A DNA stretch of 54,467 nt from Nakamurella sp. (GCA_017882715.1 JADGOY010000006.1:1-54467); one strand, 5' to 3'; numbered from the stretch's first letter, positions 9,189 through 18,550 are shown. The notes: generated by a model not told the origin, from the sequence alone. Program-made: numbers and translations.

Positions 9189-9255
9189 GACATCATGATG
9201 ACACCACGATGACGCCATTTCAAGGACGATTGACGTCACCCCTAGGATCGACTTC
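9189..9255. promoter_or_regulatory. Divergent promoter region, possible RHH operator
   Basis: This 67-base gap separates the minus-strand RHH gene from the plus-strand ferritin. It has GATGAC at 9197 and 9208 (11 bases apart, about one helical turn) and a perfect palindrome TGACGTCA at 9231-9238. Ribbon-helix-helix proteins usually bind short repeats one turn apart in their own promoters, so these are plausible sites, unproven. Confidence 0.4.
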
Positions 9256-9828
9256 GTGAATGCCCCCGTCGAAATCCCCAGCGAGACCACCAGCGAGAGT
9301 CCCAGCCGCTATGTCAGCCTCCTGCGGGAGCAGGTGCGCCACGAGTTCAACGCCAGCCAGCAGTACATCGCCATTGCTGTCTGGTACGACGCCCACGACC
9401 TTCCGCAGCTGGCCGCGCACTTTTATCGGCAGGCCGTGGAGGAGCGCAACCACGCGATGATGATCGTGCAGTGGATGCTCGATCGCGATCTTGCCATCAC
9501 CATTCCCGGTATCGACGGGGTGAAGGGTGACTTCGCGTCGATCGTCGAGCCGATCGCGCTGGCGTTGGCGCAGGAGCGGACCGTCACCGATCAAATCAAG
9601 GCACTGTTCGCCACGGCGCGCCAGGAGCACGACTTCCTGGGCGAGCAATTCATGCTGTGGTTTCTCAAGGAGCAGGTCGAGGAGGTCTCGGCGATGACCA
9701 CCCTGCTCAACGTGGCCCAGCGTGCCGGTGACGATTGGTTCGACGTCGAGACCTATCTGGCGCGTGAGAGTGTCGGCGAAGCCGGTGGGGATGCGAGCGC
9801 GCCGGCCGCCGCGGGTGGGGCGCTGTGA
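9256..9828 (+). CDS. Ferritin
   Basis: Predicted 190-residue iron-storage protein of the ferritin-like four-helix bundle. It oxidises Fe(II) and stores Fe(III) in a 24-subunit shell. Ferroxidase-site residues are visible: E in [23 protein letters not shown] (helix A), EERNHAMMI (helix B, E-x-x-H), the glutamate in [15 protein letters not shown] (helix C), and [14 protein letters not shown] (helix D). The form resembles mycobacterial BfrB, a heme-free ferritin, and the C-terminal tail after ETYLARE is long and Ala/Gly-rich. It starts at GTG 9256. Confidence 0.93.
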   Translation: MNAPVEIPSETTSESPSRYVSLLREQVRHEFNASQQYIAIAVWYDAHDLPQLAAHFYRQAVEERNHAMMIVQWMLDRDLAITIPGIDGVKGDFASIVEPIALALAQERTVTDQIKALFATARQEHDFLGEQFMLWFLKEQVEEVSAMTTLLNVAQRAGDDWFDVETYLARESVGEAGGDASAPAAAGGAL

Positions 9829-9844
9829 GTCCTCAGCTCGTCCG

Positions 9845-10609
9845 GTGACCGGCCGGCACCCCAACGACGCCGGGCCGCGGGTGCGGCTGGTGGCCCGCAC
9901 CGAATTCCTTCCGCCGGACGACGTGCCATGGTCGACCGACGCTTCCGGTGGTCAGGCGCTTGCCGAGTTCGCCGGCCGTGCGTGCTACCAGTCCTGGTCC
10001 AAGCCGATACCGGCCACCGCGACGAATGCCGGCTACCTCGACCACATCCTGCAGGTCGGCCACCTGTCCGTGCTGGAACACAGCACGGCCAGCTTCTACA
10101 TCACCGGCATCTCGCGGTCCGTGACGCACGAGATGATCCGCCACCGGCATTTTTCCTATTCGCAGCTCTCTCAGCGCTACCTTCCGCCGGGCGGCCCTGA
10201 GGTTGTCGAGCCGCTGGCCATCGCGCGAGATCCGGAGCTGCACGACCTGTTCAGCGCGGCGGTCGCGGCCTCGGCGCAGGCCTATGCCGAGCTGCTGCAG
10301 GTTCTGGAAGCCGCCGCGGCGCAAACACCCGATGGCACCCTGCCGCGCAAGCAGGCCCGGCAGGCGGCGCGCGCCGTGCTGCCGAACGCCACTGCCACCG
10401 CCATCGTGGTCACCGGGAACTATCGAGCCTGGCGCCATTTCATCGGCATGCGGGCCACCGAGGCCGCCGACGTGGAGATTCGTACCCTCGCGGTCGCCCT
10501 ATTGGTGGAGCTACAGGCGTTGGCGCCCAACGTGTTTGCTGACTTTCGGGTCAGCGCCCTGCCCGACGGCAGCGCGGTCGCCGCCTCCCCGCTGGTCGGC
10601 GAGGGCTAG
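9845..10609 (+). CDS. thyX: Flavin-dependent thymidylate synthase
   Basis: ThyX makes dTMP from dUMP using methylene-tetrahydrofolate and FAD/NADPH. The family signature RHRxxSxxxxSxR is present as [13 protein letters not shown], in the context [11 protein letters not shown]. The N terminus [31 protein letters not shown] and the [22 protein letters not shown] segment match actinobacterial ThyX closely. GTG 9845 gives a 254-residue protein; GTG 9881 is the alternative. The ThyX-dapA-RNase J-FtsK order agrees with mycobacterial genomes, although two lipoproteins and a TIGR03085 protein intervene here. Confidence 0.96.
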   Translation: MTGRHPNDAGPRVRLVARTEFLPPDDVPWSTDASGGQALAEFAGRACYQSWSKPIPATATNAGYLDHILQVGHLSVLEHSTASFYITGISRSVTHEMIRHRHFSYSQLSQRYLPPGGPEVVEPLAIARDPELHDLFSAAVAASAQAYAELLQVLEAAAAQTPDGTLPRKQARQAARAVLPNATATAIVVTGNYRAWRHFIGMRATEAADVEIRTLAVALLVELQALAPNVFADFRVSALPDGSAVAASPLVGEG

Positions 10610-10615
10610 CGGGGG

Positions 10616-11125
10616 TCAGAGCACATTCACCGCGGTCACGCGGAAGGGCAGGCCCTGCTGGCAGGTCGTCATCACGCCGTGTTCGAACGAACCGGTCACC
10701 TCAACCCGCGCACCCACGGTCAGTTCGGTGGCATCTCCGCCGAGCAAATCGGCCAGCACGGTCCCGGCGTCGTCGGCGAGCAGGATGCACCGTGGTTCGA
10801 CGCCCTCCTGGACGGTGCCGCGCAGCGTTACCTCGTCTCCCACAGCGGTGATCGAGGAGTTCACGCTGGTCGACGAGTTCGGCGCCTTCGTGACCGACGG
10901 GCCGGCCGGGGCAGGTGGTGAAGACGGGGCAGGTGGTGAAGACGGGGCAGGTGGTGAAGACGGGGCAGGTGGTGAAGACGATGACGTCACCGGCCTACTG
11001 GGCGGGGGCGAGGCGCAGGCCGCCAGCCCGGATGCGATGCCGGCAACGATGACCGCGATGATCACCGCACCGAGCTGACTCCGAAACGACCGCAGCGACT
11101 GCAGCCCACCCACCATGCCTCCCAT
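10616..11125 (-). CDS. Lipoprotein with Pro/Ala/Ser repeats and an OB-fold-like domain
   Basis: Predicted 169-residue secreted lipoprotein. A hydrophobic stretch (LGAVIIAVIVAGIASGLAAC) ends in a lipobox, so the cysteine should be lipidated. A Pro/Ser/Ala spacer built from repeated SSPPAP units follows. The C-terminal about 85 residues (ITAVGDEVTLRGTVQEG, ILLADDAG, ELTVGARVEVTGSFEHG) look like a small beta-barrel of the OB-fold nucleic-acid-binding kind found in many actinobacterial lipoproteins. ATG 11125 is taken as start; ATG 11116 is also possible. It ends 6 bases from the thyX stop on the other strand. Function unknown. Confidence 0.78.
   Translation of the reverse strand: MGGMVGGLQSLRSFRSQLGAVIIAVIVAGIASGLAACASPPPSRPVTSSSSPPAPSSPPAPSSPPAPSSPPAPAGPSVTKAPNSSTSVNSSITAVGDEVTLRGTVQEGVEPRCILLADDAGTVLADLLGGDATELTVGARVEVTGSFEHGVMTTCQQGLPFRVTAVNVL
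10908..10979. repeat. 18-bp in-frame tandem repeat, 4 copies
   Basis: GGGGCAGGTGGTGAAGAC repeats exactly at 10908, 10926, 10944 and 10962. On the minus strand it encodes the SSPPAP-type spacer of the lipoprotein. Exact identity of copies suggests recent expansion, so copy number may vary between strains. Confidence 0.95.
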
Positions 11126-11310
11126 GCTCAGGCTCCCGACCGATGGAGACGGGCCGGGGAGCAATCCCGTTGCATCGACAGCTGGGTCGGGGAATCGCCG
11201 GCGACGCCCGCTATTGTCGTCCGATCGGGATTGTCGTCCGATCGGGACGAAGCGCCCAGGTCATCCGAAAGCTGGTCTCCGAGGTCGGGGAAACTCGGAA
11301 GGGGAGAGCC

Positions 11311-12626
11311 GTGAGACACCGGCGCCAGGTCATCGCTGTGTTGTCCGCCGCGTTCCTCCTCGCCGCCTGCTCCGGTTCGCCGGCAGCGCCACCCCCTACG
11401 GCACGTCACCAGTCGGGCCGACCGTCTCCTCCGATGTGCCGCCGTCAGACTCGCACGAAGAAATGGACCACTCGGCCGGCAACTCGATGGCGATGAGTTC
11501 GGTGCCCGACACGGTGGCCGGGCCGGGGCCGAGCGTGGCGCCCGCCGTGGAACCGGCGCCCGCTCCGGCTTCGGCACCCGCGGTCGACGTTCTCCCCGGA
11601 ATGCCCCCGGTGCCGGATCCGCACAACATCTATTCCGAGGCCGGCGCGAACATGCTGGGACCGGCCGGGCTGAATTCAAAGGCATATGCCTATGTACCGA
11701 ACACCAAATCGAGCGACGTCTGGGTGATCGACCAACAAACTCTCCAGGTCGTCGACAGATTCCCGGTCGGCACCGAAGTCCAGCACGTGGTGCCGTCGTA
11801 CGACATGACCTCGCTCTATGCCACCGACGATATCGGCAACGTGATCCGCCGGATCGACCCGGTGACCGGGCAGGCCGGTGAAACCATTCCGGTGGCCGAC
11901 CCGTACAACATGTATTTCACCCCGGACGGCAAATACGCGATATCGGTGGCTGAGGCCCTGCGCAGCCTTGTCTGGTATGACCCGGTGACCTGGCAGGAGG
12001 TCGATCGGGTGCGCTACCCGGACTGCAAGGGCATCGACCACGGCGATTTCACCCCCGACGGGGGGACTGCGGTGTTCAGCTGCGAGTTCGACGGGCGGGT
12101 CGCCGTCATCGACGTGCAGACACATCAGCTCATCCGCATGGTCGACATGCCGCAGCGGAACCTGAATATGGGCCCCCAGGACCTGCGGATCGCGCCGGAC
12201 GGATCGAAGTTCTACATCGCGGATTCGGATTCTGACGGGGTGTGGGTGCTGGACAAGGACCTGCAGACGGTCACCCGGCATATCGATACCGGCGACGGCG
12301 CGCACGGCCTGTATTTCAGCCGGGATGCCACCTGGCTGTTTGTGACCAACCGCCATGAGGGTTCGATCAGCGTGCTCGACGCCTATTCCGGTGACCCCAT
12401 CGGGAAATGGCAGATCCCAGGCGGCGGCAGCCCGGATATGGGCAACGTCAGCGCGGACGGCAGCCAGTTGTGGGTATCCGGACGGTACGACAATGTGGTG
12501 TACGTGCTCAGCACCGTGGACGGCAGCCTGATCACCAAGATCCCGGTCGGCAACGGACCGCACCGTCTTGCGTTGATGCCGCAACCCGGCCGCTATTCGA
12601 CGGGGCACACGGGCGTCACCCGTTGA
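11311..12626 (+). pseudogene. YncE-type beta-propeller lipoprotein, broken or mis-sequenced by one frameshift
   Basis: GTG 11311 follows a strong ribosome binding site (GGAAGGGGAGAG) and encodes a lipoprotein signal MRHRRQVIAVLSAAFLLAAC. The frame then fails: the rest of the protein is in the next frame from about 11397, starting ATPYGTSPVGPTVSSDVPPS. Adding one C to the C5 run at 11392-11396 would join the two parts into about 439 residues. The downstream part has repeated propeller blades (YVPNTKSSDVWVIDQQTLQVVDR, YFTPDGKYAISVAEAL, FYIADSDSDGVWVLDKDL, LFVTNRHEGSISVLDAYSG, LWVSGRYDNVVYVLSTVDG split over blades), typical of 7-bladed YncE/YVTN proteins. Either a recent inactivation or a single sequencing error. 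Confidence 0.8.
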
Positions 12627-12680
12627 CGCCGGCTTCGAGGTCGCTCCGGACTCCCGCCTGCGCCACGTACCGTCGACGGT

Positions 12681-13310
12681 ATGACGTTGGCTCGGTCCGA
12701 ACGCGCTGCCCTCGCCGATCTGTTCGATGAACTCGGCCCCGACCAGCCCACCCTGTGCGAAGGCTGGGACACCCAGGACCTGCTGATCCACCTGCTGATC
12801 CGCGAACGCCGGCCGGGCGCCTACGCGGGCACCTTCGTCAAGCCCCTGAAGGGCTGGACGGACAAGGTGGCCGGTGGTTACGCTCAGCGGCCCTGGTCAG
12901 AAGTCGTCCAGGAGTACCGGTCCGGGCCACCGGTGTGGAACCCGGCAGGTTGGGGCAAGCTCGACGAGCTGACCAACGGCGGCGAGATGTTCATCCATCA
13001 CGAAGACGCCCGACGCGGGCAGCCTGGCTGGGAACCGAGAAAGCTGGACCCGGAGTCCGTCGCGGAGCTGGAGAAGATGCTCGGATCCGGGATGTCGAAA
13101 CTGGCCCTGCGCAAGTTCCCGATCGGCGTCGTCGCCGAATTGCCGGACTCGCGGCGGATCCCGCTCAAGCCCGGTGAGCCGGCGGCAATCGTCTCGGGCG
13201 AACCAGGGGAGATCATCATCTGGATGTCCGGTCGAGATGAGGCCAGGGTCACTTTCGCCGGAGACGACGACGCGGTCGCCGCACTGCACGCGGGTACCCG
13301 GGGGTTGTGA
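12681..13310 (+). CDS. TIGR03085 family metal-binding protein (DinB/MDMPI-like)
   Basis: Predicted 209-residue protein of the actinobacterial TIGR03085 family, related to DinB and mycothiol-dependent maleylpyruvate isomerase folds. Segments typical of the family include MTLARSERAALADLFDELGP, TLCEGWDTQDLLIHLLIRERRPGAY, WSEVVQEYRSGPP and LDELTNGGEMFIHHEDARR, which bring the three histidines expected to bind a metal (H in LLIHLL and HH in FIHHED). The enzyme activity is unknown. Its place just before dapA and RNase J is conserved in many actinobacteria. Confidence 0.88.
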   Translation: MTLARSERAALADLFDELGPDQPTLCEGWDTQDLLIHLLIRERRPGAYAGTFVKPLKGWTDKVAGGYAQRPWSEVVQEYRSGPPVWNPAGWGKLDELTNGGEMFIHHEDARRGQPGWEPRKLDPESVAELEKMLGSGMSKLALRKFPIGVVAELPDSRRIPLKPGEPAAIVSGEPGEIIIWMSGRDEARVTFAGDDDAVAALHAGTRGL

Positions 13311-13380
13311 CGGGGCTGTCGGCGGCATGTTGCCGGGTCGTGACCGGAACGGCCGGCGACGCCCGGTAGGTTTGCTGAAC

Positions 13381-14304
13381 ATGACGACCCTCAGCGCCGG
13401 GCCTGCCGGCCGGCCAGGCCGGCCCTTCGGCACCACGCTCACCGCGATGGTCACGCCGTTCACGGCGACCGGCGAACTGGACGTGGACGCCGCGGGCCAG
13501 CTGGCCGTCAGGCTGGTGGACGCCGGAAACAACGGTCTGGTGGTGAACGGCACCACCGGGGAATCCCCGACCACCACCGACGGGGAGAAGGAACTCGTCA
13601 TCCGCGCCGTCGTGGAGGCTGTCGGCGACCGCGCCACGGTGGTGGCCGGGGTGGGCACCTACGACACGGCGCACTCCGTGCGGCTGGCCAAGGCGGCCGA
13701 GAAGGCCGGTGCACACGGCGCTCTCGTCGTCACGCCGTACTACTCGCGTCCGCAGCAGGAGGGTTTGCTGGCCCACTTCGCGGCGGTGGCCGACGCCAGC
13801 GACCTGCCCGTCATGCTCTACGACATCCCGCCACGCTCGGTGGTGGCCATCGCGCCGGACACCCTGTTGCGACTGGCCGAACATCCCAGGATCACCGCCG
13901 TGAAGGACGCCAAGGGCGACCTGCTGGCCGGGTCGAAGGTCATCGCCGGCTCGGACCTCGCTTACTACTCCGGTGACGATCCGCTGACGGTGCCCTGGAT
14001 GAGCATCGGTGCGGTCGGCATCGTCAGCATCATCGCGCATGTCGTCGGGCCGCACGTCCGGGCGATGGTGGACGCCGCCGAGGCCGGCGACTACGTCACG
14101 GCTCGCCGACTGCACGAGGCGCTGCTGCCCGCGCATCGCGCCATGGGACGCACCGGTAGCGGTGCCGGGTTGGTGTTCGCCAAGACCGCGTTGCGGCTGC
14201 AGGGTTTCGGTGTCGGTGATCCACGGCTGCCGCAGATTCCGGCCACGCACGCGCAGACCGATCTGATCGCGAAGGATCTGGACGAGATCGGACCGCTGCA
14301 ATGA
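13381..14304 (+). CDS. dapA: 4-hydroxy-tetrahydrodipicolinate synthase
   Basis: DapA condenses pyruvate with aspartate semialdehyde, the first committed step to diaminopimelate and lysine. The 307-residue TIM-barrel protein has GTTGESPTTTDGEK near the active site, YDIPPRSV with the proton-relay tyrosine, and ITAVKDAKGDL with the Schiff-base lysine. ATG 13381 is the usual start (MTTLSAGPAG); the open frame runs further upstream without family similarity. The stop overlaps the RNase J start by ATGA, so the two are probably translationally coupled. Confidence 0.96.
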   Translation: MTTLSAGPAGRPGRPFGTTLTAMVTPFTATGELDVDAAGQLAVRLVDAGNNGLVVNGTTGESPTTTDGEKELVIRAVVEAVGDRATVVAGVGTYDTAHSVRLAKAAEKAGAHGALVVTPYYSRPQQEGLLAHFAAVADASDLPVMLYDIPPRSVVAIAPDTLLRLAEHPRITAVKDAKGDLLAGSKVIAGSDLAYYSGDDPLTVPWMSIGAVGIVSIIAHVVGPHVRAMVDAAEAGDYVTARRLHEALLPAHRAMGRTGSGAGLVFAKTALRLQGFGVGDPRLPQIPATHAQTDLIAKDLDEIGPLQ

Positions 14305-16013
14305 GCCCCACGGGCAGCAGCGGGTCCGCGGGACAGGTCGCGGCGCCCGACCCGCCGCCGCGGCTGCCGAAGGGCGCGCTGCGCGTGGTGGCGTTGGGCG
14401 GCATCGGCGAGATCGGCCGGAACATGACCGTCTACGAGTACGACGGCCGGCTGCTGGTGGTCGACTGCGGGGTGCTGTTCCCTGAGGACGGGCAACCCGG
14501 CGTTGACCTGATCTTGCCTGATCTCCGTTTGGTCGAGGACCGGGTCGACGACATCGACGCCGTGGTGATCACCCACGGACACGAGGACCACATCGGCGCG
14601 TTGCCCTGGCTGCTCCGGCTGCGGGCGGACCTGCCGGTGATCGGTGCGCGGTTCTCCGTGGCGTTGATCGCCTCCAAGTGCCGGGAACATCGCATCACGC
14701 CGAAGCTCGAAATCATCGCCGAGGGTGAGCGGCGCGTCATCGGGCCTTGGGACCTGCAGTTCTTCGCCGTCAACCACTCGATTCCGGATGCGCTGGCCGT
14801 CGGTATCCGGACGCCGGCCGGGACGGTGCTGCACACCGGAGACATCAAACTCGACCAGCTGCCGCTGGACGGCCGGCTCACCGACCTCGCCGGGTTCTCC
14901 AAGTTCGGCGAGGAGGGGGTCGACCTGCTGCTGGTGGACTCGACGAACGCCGAGGTGCCCGGATTCGTGGCGCCCGAGCGGGAAATCGGGCCCGTGCTGG
15001 ACACCTACATCGCGAAGGCCAAACAACGGGTGATCGTCGCTTCGTTCGCCTCGCACGTGCACCGGGTCCAGCAGATGCTCGATTCGGCGCAGAGCCACCG
15101 CCGCAAGGTCGCGTTCGTCGGCCGCTCCATGGTGCGCAACATGCAGATAGCGCAGGAGCTGGGCCTGCTGTCGGTGCCCGACGGGCTGGTGCGGTCCCTG
15201 GACAAGGCGCTGGACCTGCCGCCCGAGCAACTGTTGCTGGTCTCGACCGGCTCGCAGGGCGAGCCGCTGTCCGCGCTGTCCCGGATGTCCCGCGGCGAGC
15301 ACCGGTCGGTGAACCTGCGCTCGGGGGACACAGTGATCCTGGCGTCGTCGATGATCCCCGGTAACGAGACCAGCGTGTTCACGGTGATCAACGAGCTGTC
15401 CCGGATCGGGGTCACCGTCGTACATCAGGGCGTGGCCAAGGTGCACGTCTCCGGTCACGCCTCCGCCGGTGAGCTGCTGTACCTGTACAACGCGGTGCGC
15501 CCCGGCAACGTGATCCCGATGCACGGCGAGTGGCGTCACCTGCGGGCGCAGGCCAGGCTCGCGGTGCTCACCGGGGTGCCCGAGGACCGAGTGGTGCTTG
15601 CCCCGAACGGGACGGTGGTCGACCTGGTGGCCGGGAAGGCACGGGTCAGCGGGCACGTCGAGGTCGGCATGGTCTACGTGGACGGCAACGCGGTGGGCGA
15701 CGTCGGCGACAACACACTGTCCGATCGGCTGGTGCTCGGCGAAGGCGGCTTCATCTCGATCACGGTCGCGATCGACAAGCACAACGGTCGCGCGGTGGCC
15801 TCGCCGACGATCTCCGGACGCGGGTTCTCCGACGATCCCAAGGCGCTGCACGCCGTCGTCCCGCTGGTGGAGGCCGAACTGTCCAGAACCGAGGCGGACG
15901 GCATCACCGACACCCACCGGGTCGCGCAGGCGGTCCGCCGGGTCGTCGGCAAATGGGTCGGCGACACGTACCGTCGTCGGCCGATGATCGTGCCCACGGT
16001 GCTGGCCGTCTGA
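14301..16013 (+). CDS. rnj: Ribonuclease J
   Basis: Predicted 570-residue metallo-beta-lactamase/beta-CASP nuclease with endo- and 5'-exonuclease activity in rRNA maturation and mRNA decay. The zinc motif HxHxDH is present as HGHEDHIGALP near residue 92, with later ligands in VNHSIPDALAV and LHTGDIKLD. The beta-CASP part has VIVASFASHVHRVQQML and TGSQGEPLSALSRM. VHVSGHASAGELLYLYNAVRP and IPMHGEWRHLRAQA complete the catalytic core. The C-terminal domain is present and full length. Conserved dapA-rnj pairing with a 4-base overlap. Confidence 0.97.
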   Translation: MSPTGSSGSAGQVAAPDPPPRLPKGALRVVALGGIGEIGRNMTVYEYDGRLLVVDCGVLFPEDGQPGVDLILPDLRLVEDRVDDIDAVVITHGHEDHIGALPWLLRLRADLPVIGARFSVALIASKCREHRITPKLEIIAEGERRVIGPWDLQFFAVNHSIPDALAVGIRTPAGTVLHTGDIKLDQLPLDGRLTDLAGFSKFGEEGVDLLLVDSTNAEVPGFVAPEREIGPVLDTYIAKAKQRVIVASFASHVHRVQQMLDSAQSHRRKVAFVGRSMVRNMQIAQELGLLSVPDGLVRSLDKALDLPPEQLLLVSTGSQGEPLSALSRMSRGEHRSVNLRSGDTVILASSMIPGNETSVFTVINELSRIGVTVVHQGVAKVHVSGHASAGELLYLYNAVRPGNVIPMHGEWRHLRAQARLAVLTGVPEDRVVLAPNGTVVDLVAGKARVSGHVEVGMVYVDGNAVGDVGDNTLSDRLVLGEGGFISITVAIDKHNGRAVASPTISGRGFSDDPKALHAVVPLVEAELSRTEADGITDTHRVAQAVRRVVGKWVGDTYRRRPMIVPTVLAV

Positions 16014-16114
16014 CGTCCCTGAGGTGACCGACCAGCTCTTCTACGGGCCCATCCTGGTCGCCGCCGTTTGTCGAGGTCACCGAACTTGTCAGGGACGAGC
16101 AGTCCGGCTGGATC

Positions 16115-16864
16115 TCACCGGTCGGATGAGCGAGGGTTGAGCACCCGCAACCCGCCGCCGGCGGGGCGGAGGTCCGCCGTGACCACCGGGCGGACATGCC
16201 CGAGTGTTCGGCGTGCTCGGTTCGCGATCGGATCCCTGGCACGGTGGTACCGTCCGCCTCCGCGCAACAGCGGGCCTCGGGACACCGTGCCGATCTCATC
16301 ACTGGTTGGTGTGGCTGCGACGTCATATCCCACGTTGCCCACAACCAGCACCTGCGGACCGATCGGCACCAGTTGGGCGGTGGTGCAGTCGAGCCACCCC
16401 AGCGCATCGGACAGCAGGGGAGATCCGGAGACCGGGCCGGGCCGGAACGGCACCCTGTCGAACTGGTCGACGCCGGTCGGCCTGTTGCGGCTGGCGAAGA
16501 ACCGGGCGGTGAATTCCTGGTGACCGGCCAGCAAAGACAGGCCGAACCCCGAGTTGCGGGAGAGCACCTGGTGCATCGACCCGGCGCGCCGCACCGCGAG
16601 GGTCACCACCGTCGGATGGAACGACACGATGGACACCGAACCGATCGTCAGACCGTGCGGGATGCCGTCGACGGTGGCCGTGAGCACGGCAACGCCTTGC
16701 AGCACATGCGAACTGGCCTCGGGTGCCGGGGCCGGATTGCCGGCTGCCGGGCCACGACCACCGGGCGGGAGAAAGGCGACCGACCGCAGGGAGGGAGTGG
16801 AATCTCGGCGCGAGTCCACGCTCGTCGGACTCAGCCGCGAGGATCGTGTGCCGTTGCCGTCCAT
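16115..16864 (-). CDS. Flavin reductase-like (FMN-binding split barrel) protein
   Basis: Predicted 249-residue protein with a flavin-reductase-like domain in the middle: GVAVLTATVDGIPHGLTIGSVSIVSFHPTVVTLAV in pieces, then SGFGLSLLAGHQEFTARFFAS and FDRVPF, ending with LLSDALGWLDCTTAQLVPIGPQVLVVGNV. These are the standard landmarks of NAD(P)H:flavin reductase partners of monooxygenases. The N-terminal about 45 and C-terminal about 40 residues are low-complexity and probably disordered. It lies before the nitrate genes but on the opposite strand; no monooxygenase is encoded nearby, so its partner is unknown. Confidence 0.85.
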   Translation of the reverse strand: MDGNGTRSSRLSPTSVDSRRDSTPSLRSVAFLPPGGRGPAAGNPAPAPEASSHVLQGVAVLTATVDGIPHGLTIGSVSIVSFHPTVVTLAVRRAGSMHQVLSRNSGFGLSLLAGHQEFTARFFASRNRPTGVDQFDRVPFRPGPVSGSPLLSDALGWLDCTTAQLVPIGPQVLVVGNVGYDVAATPTSDEIGTVSRGPLLRGGGRYHRARDPIANRARRTLGHVRPVVTADLRPAGGGLRVLNPRSSDR

Positions 16865-16973
16865 CTGGCGCCCCCCAGGAACTCGAACCGGCTGGATCGC
16901 CGCGCTCGTCTCTTACAGGAGAATCGGGCATCCGCACCGATACCGTGCACTGGGATACCACCCGATCGAGAGG

Positions 16974-18164
16974 TCAGTACCGCCCGGTCGAGGCCACTTC
17001 GGGATCAAATGCGAGCCGGTAGCCGCGCTTCACGACTGTCTGCACGACCCGTGGGTCGCCCAGCGCCGAGCGCAACCGCCCGATGGCCATCTCGACGGCA
17101 TGCGCGTCCGCGCCGCCCCCGGACAGCACGGACCCGAGCTCGGCGCGGCTGAGGACCTGACCCGGGTGCCTGGCCAGCATCCGGATCAACGACGTCCCGG
17201 TCGGTCCAGGTGTGACGAAGGCACCGTCGACCACCACGCCGGTGCCGCGAATCTCCAGCGTGTGCCCGGCGGCGGTGACCTTCTGCGCCAGGCGCGCCGG
17301 AAGCTGCTCCGACACCGTCCGCACCAGCGCTCCGAGCCGCGCCCGGGCGGGTTGCACCACCGGGATATCGGCCCGGATCAGCGGTGCCGCGGTCACCGGT
17401 CCCACCGCGGCGGCCATCACCTGACGCCGCAGGGCTTTCCTGACCTGATCGAGCAGACCCTGCTCCTGCGCGGTCTGCAGGAAGCTGACGGCCGCCGGCG
17501 CGCTGGTGAAGGTCAGCGCATGCACGTCACCCTGGGCGACCTGTGCGCACAGCCGCAGCAGCGGGGCCTGATCGGGAGGTCGGGTCCACCGGTACACCTT
17601 GGCCTCCAAGACGGAGGCGCCGGCGGCACGTACGGCGTCCACCATGTCGCGCAGCGGCTCACCGTGTTCCTGCACGACGACCCGGCGTCCCTCCAGCTCG
17701 AGGGTCAGCAGCCGCTCGAGCACCTCCGAGGACGACTCGGACGGCGGTGACCATTCCCCGAACAATCCCGCGGCGTGCATGGCGCCCACCACCTTGGGGC
17801 CGCGGGCCAGCAGGCTCGCACCGGACAGGGCATGCAGAAATGGCTCGGCCATTCCCCAGCTGTCGGCCGCCTCCACCCAGCCGCGGAAGCCGATCGCCGT
17901 GGTGGCCACCACGATGTCCGGTGGCTCCTCGATGATCTGCGCGGTCATCGCGCGCAAGGTGTCGTCGTTGGCCACCGGATCAATCTGGATCGCCGGGCCG
18001 TACACGACCTCCGCGCCATGGCGTTGCAGGGCGGCACCGAATTCGTGACGGCGGCGGGCCGCAGTGATGCCGACGGTGTAGCCGGCGAGCGGGCCGACGC
18101 GTTCGGCCGCGGGGCCGGCGGGCCGCTGCGCTGCAATCACCGGGCCGTCCGGGCGCGGCGGCAC
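16974..18164 (-). CDS. Uroporphyrinogen-III synthase domain fused to a winged-helix DNA-binding domain
   Basis: Predicted 396-residue fusion. Residues about 20-285 form a HemD-like domain (GYTVGITAARRRHEFGAALQRHGAEV, VVATTAIGFRGWVEAA, VDAVRAAGASVLEAKVYRW, ALTFTSAPAAVSFLQTA in pieces). Residues about 300-390 form an OmpR-type winged helix (PTGTSLIRMLARHPGQVLSR, VEMAIGRLRSALGDPRVVQTVVKRGYRLAF split). The same architecture occurs in mycobacteria (Rv0260c) beside narK and nirBD. It is divergent from nasC, so regulation of the nitrate operon is likely, perhaps sensing a tetrapyrrole precursor. Whether the synthase part is still catalytic is unknown. Confidence 0.9.
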   Translation of the reverse strand: MPPRPDGPVIAAQRPAGPAAERVGPLAGYTVGITAARRRHEFGAALQRHGAEVVYGPAIQIDPVANDDTLRAMTAQIIEEPPDIVVATTAIGFRGWVEAADSWGMAEPFLHALSGASLLARGPKVVGAMHAAGLFGEWSPPSESSSEVLERLLTLELEGRRVVVQEHGEPLRDMVDAVRAAGASVLEAKVYRWTRPPDQAPLLRLCAQVAQGDVHALTFTSAPAAVSFLQTAQEQGLLDQVRKALRRQVMAAAVGPVTAAPLIRADIPVVQPARARLGALVRTVSEQLPARLAQKVTAAGHTLEIRGTGVVVDGAFVTPGPTGTSLIRMLARHPGQVLSRAELGSVLSGGGADAHAVEMAIGRLRSALGDPRVVQTVVKRGYRLAFDPEVASTGRY

Positions 18165-18550
18165 ACCGCACGGCCGGCCGTTCCGGTACTTGAACGATCG
18201 GCGGCCATGGCGTCAGTATTGCCGCCGCGCAATACGTCACGTTGCCTTCGTGTTTCGCGCTCATGGCGGAACACGTGTCGGAGGTGCTCGCCTGACGACC
18301 ACGGGCGGCGCCAGGAATGGCGTGTGGCGCAGCGCACGTTCACGCCCGATGTGTTCACAACCAGTGCCTGGGCGGTGTGCGGGAAACGGAACCGACGAGT
18401 AACGCCACCGTCACCGCAGAGCGTGATGCACTCGTCACGATGGGTCCAGCGCTCGGGTCAGCCCGGGCGTGTGAACCGGTCAATGCCGACCTGTCTGTCG
18501 TGTCGCCGATCCCGCCGCGGACCAGCCCACACCCAGAGAGGAGGTCGCGC
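18165..18550. promoter_or_regulatory. Divergent control region between the UroS-HTH gene and nasC
   Basis: No gene is visible in these 386 bases. They must carry the promoters for both flanking genes. A weak GlnR-like arrangement is present at 18399-18414: GTAAC, six bases, GTCAC, with GAAAC at 18383; spacing departs from the consensus GTnAC-n6-GAAAC, so the call is tentative. A strong ribosome binding site (GAGAGGAGGT) precedes GTG 18551 and decides that start. Confidence 0.4.

Noticed and set aside
13174-13380. Longer N terminus for dapA
   Set aside because: The upstream open frame overlaps the TIGR03085 gene and has no family similarity; ATG 13381 gives the normal DapA start.
16865-16973. 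Minus-strand GGTTCGAGTTCC resembling a tRNA T-loop
   Set aside because: The flanking bases do not form the 5-bp T stem, and no acceptor or anticodon arm could be built.
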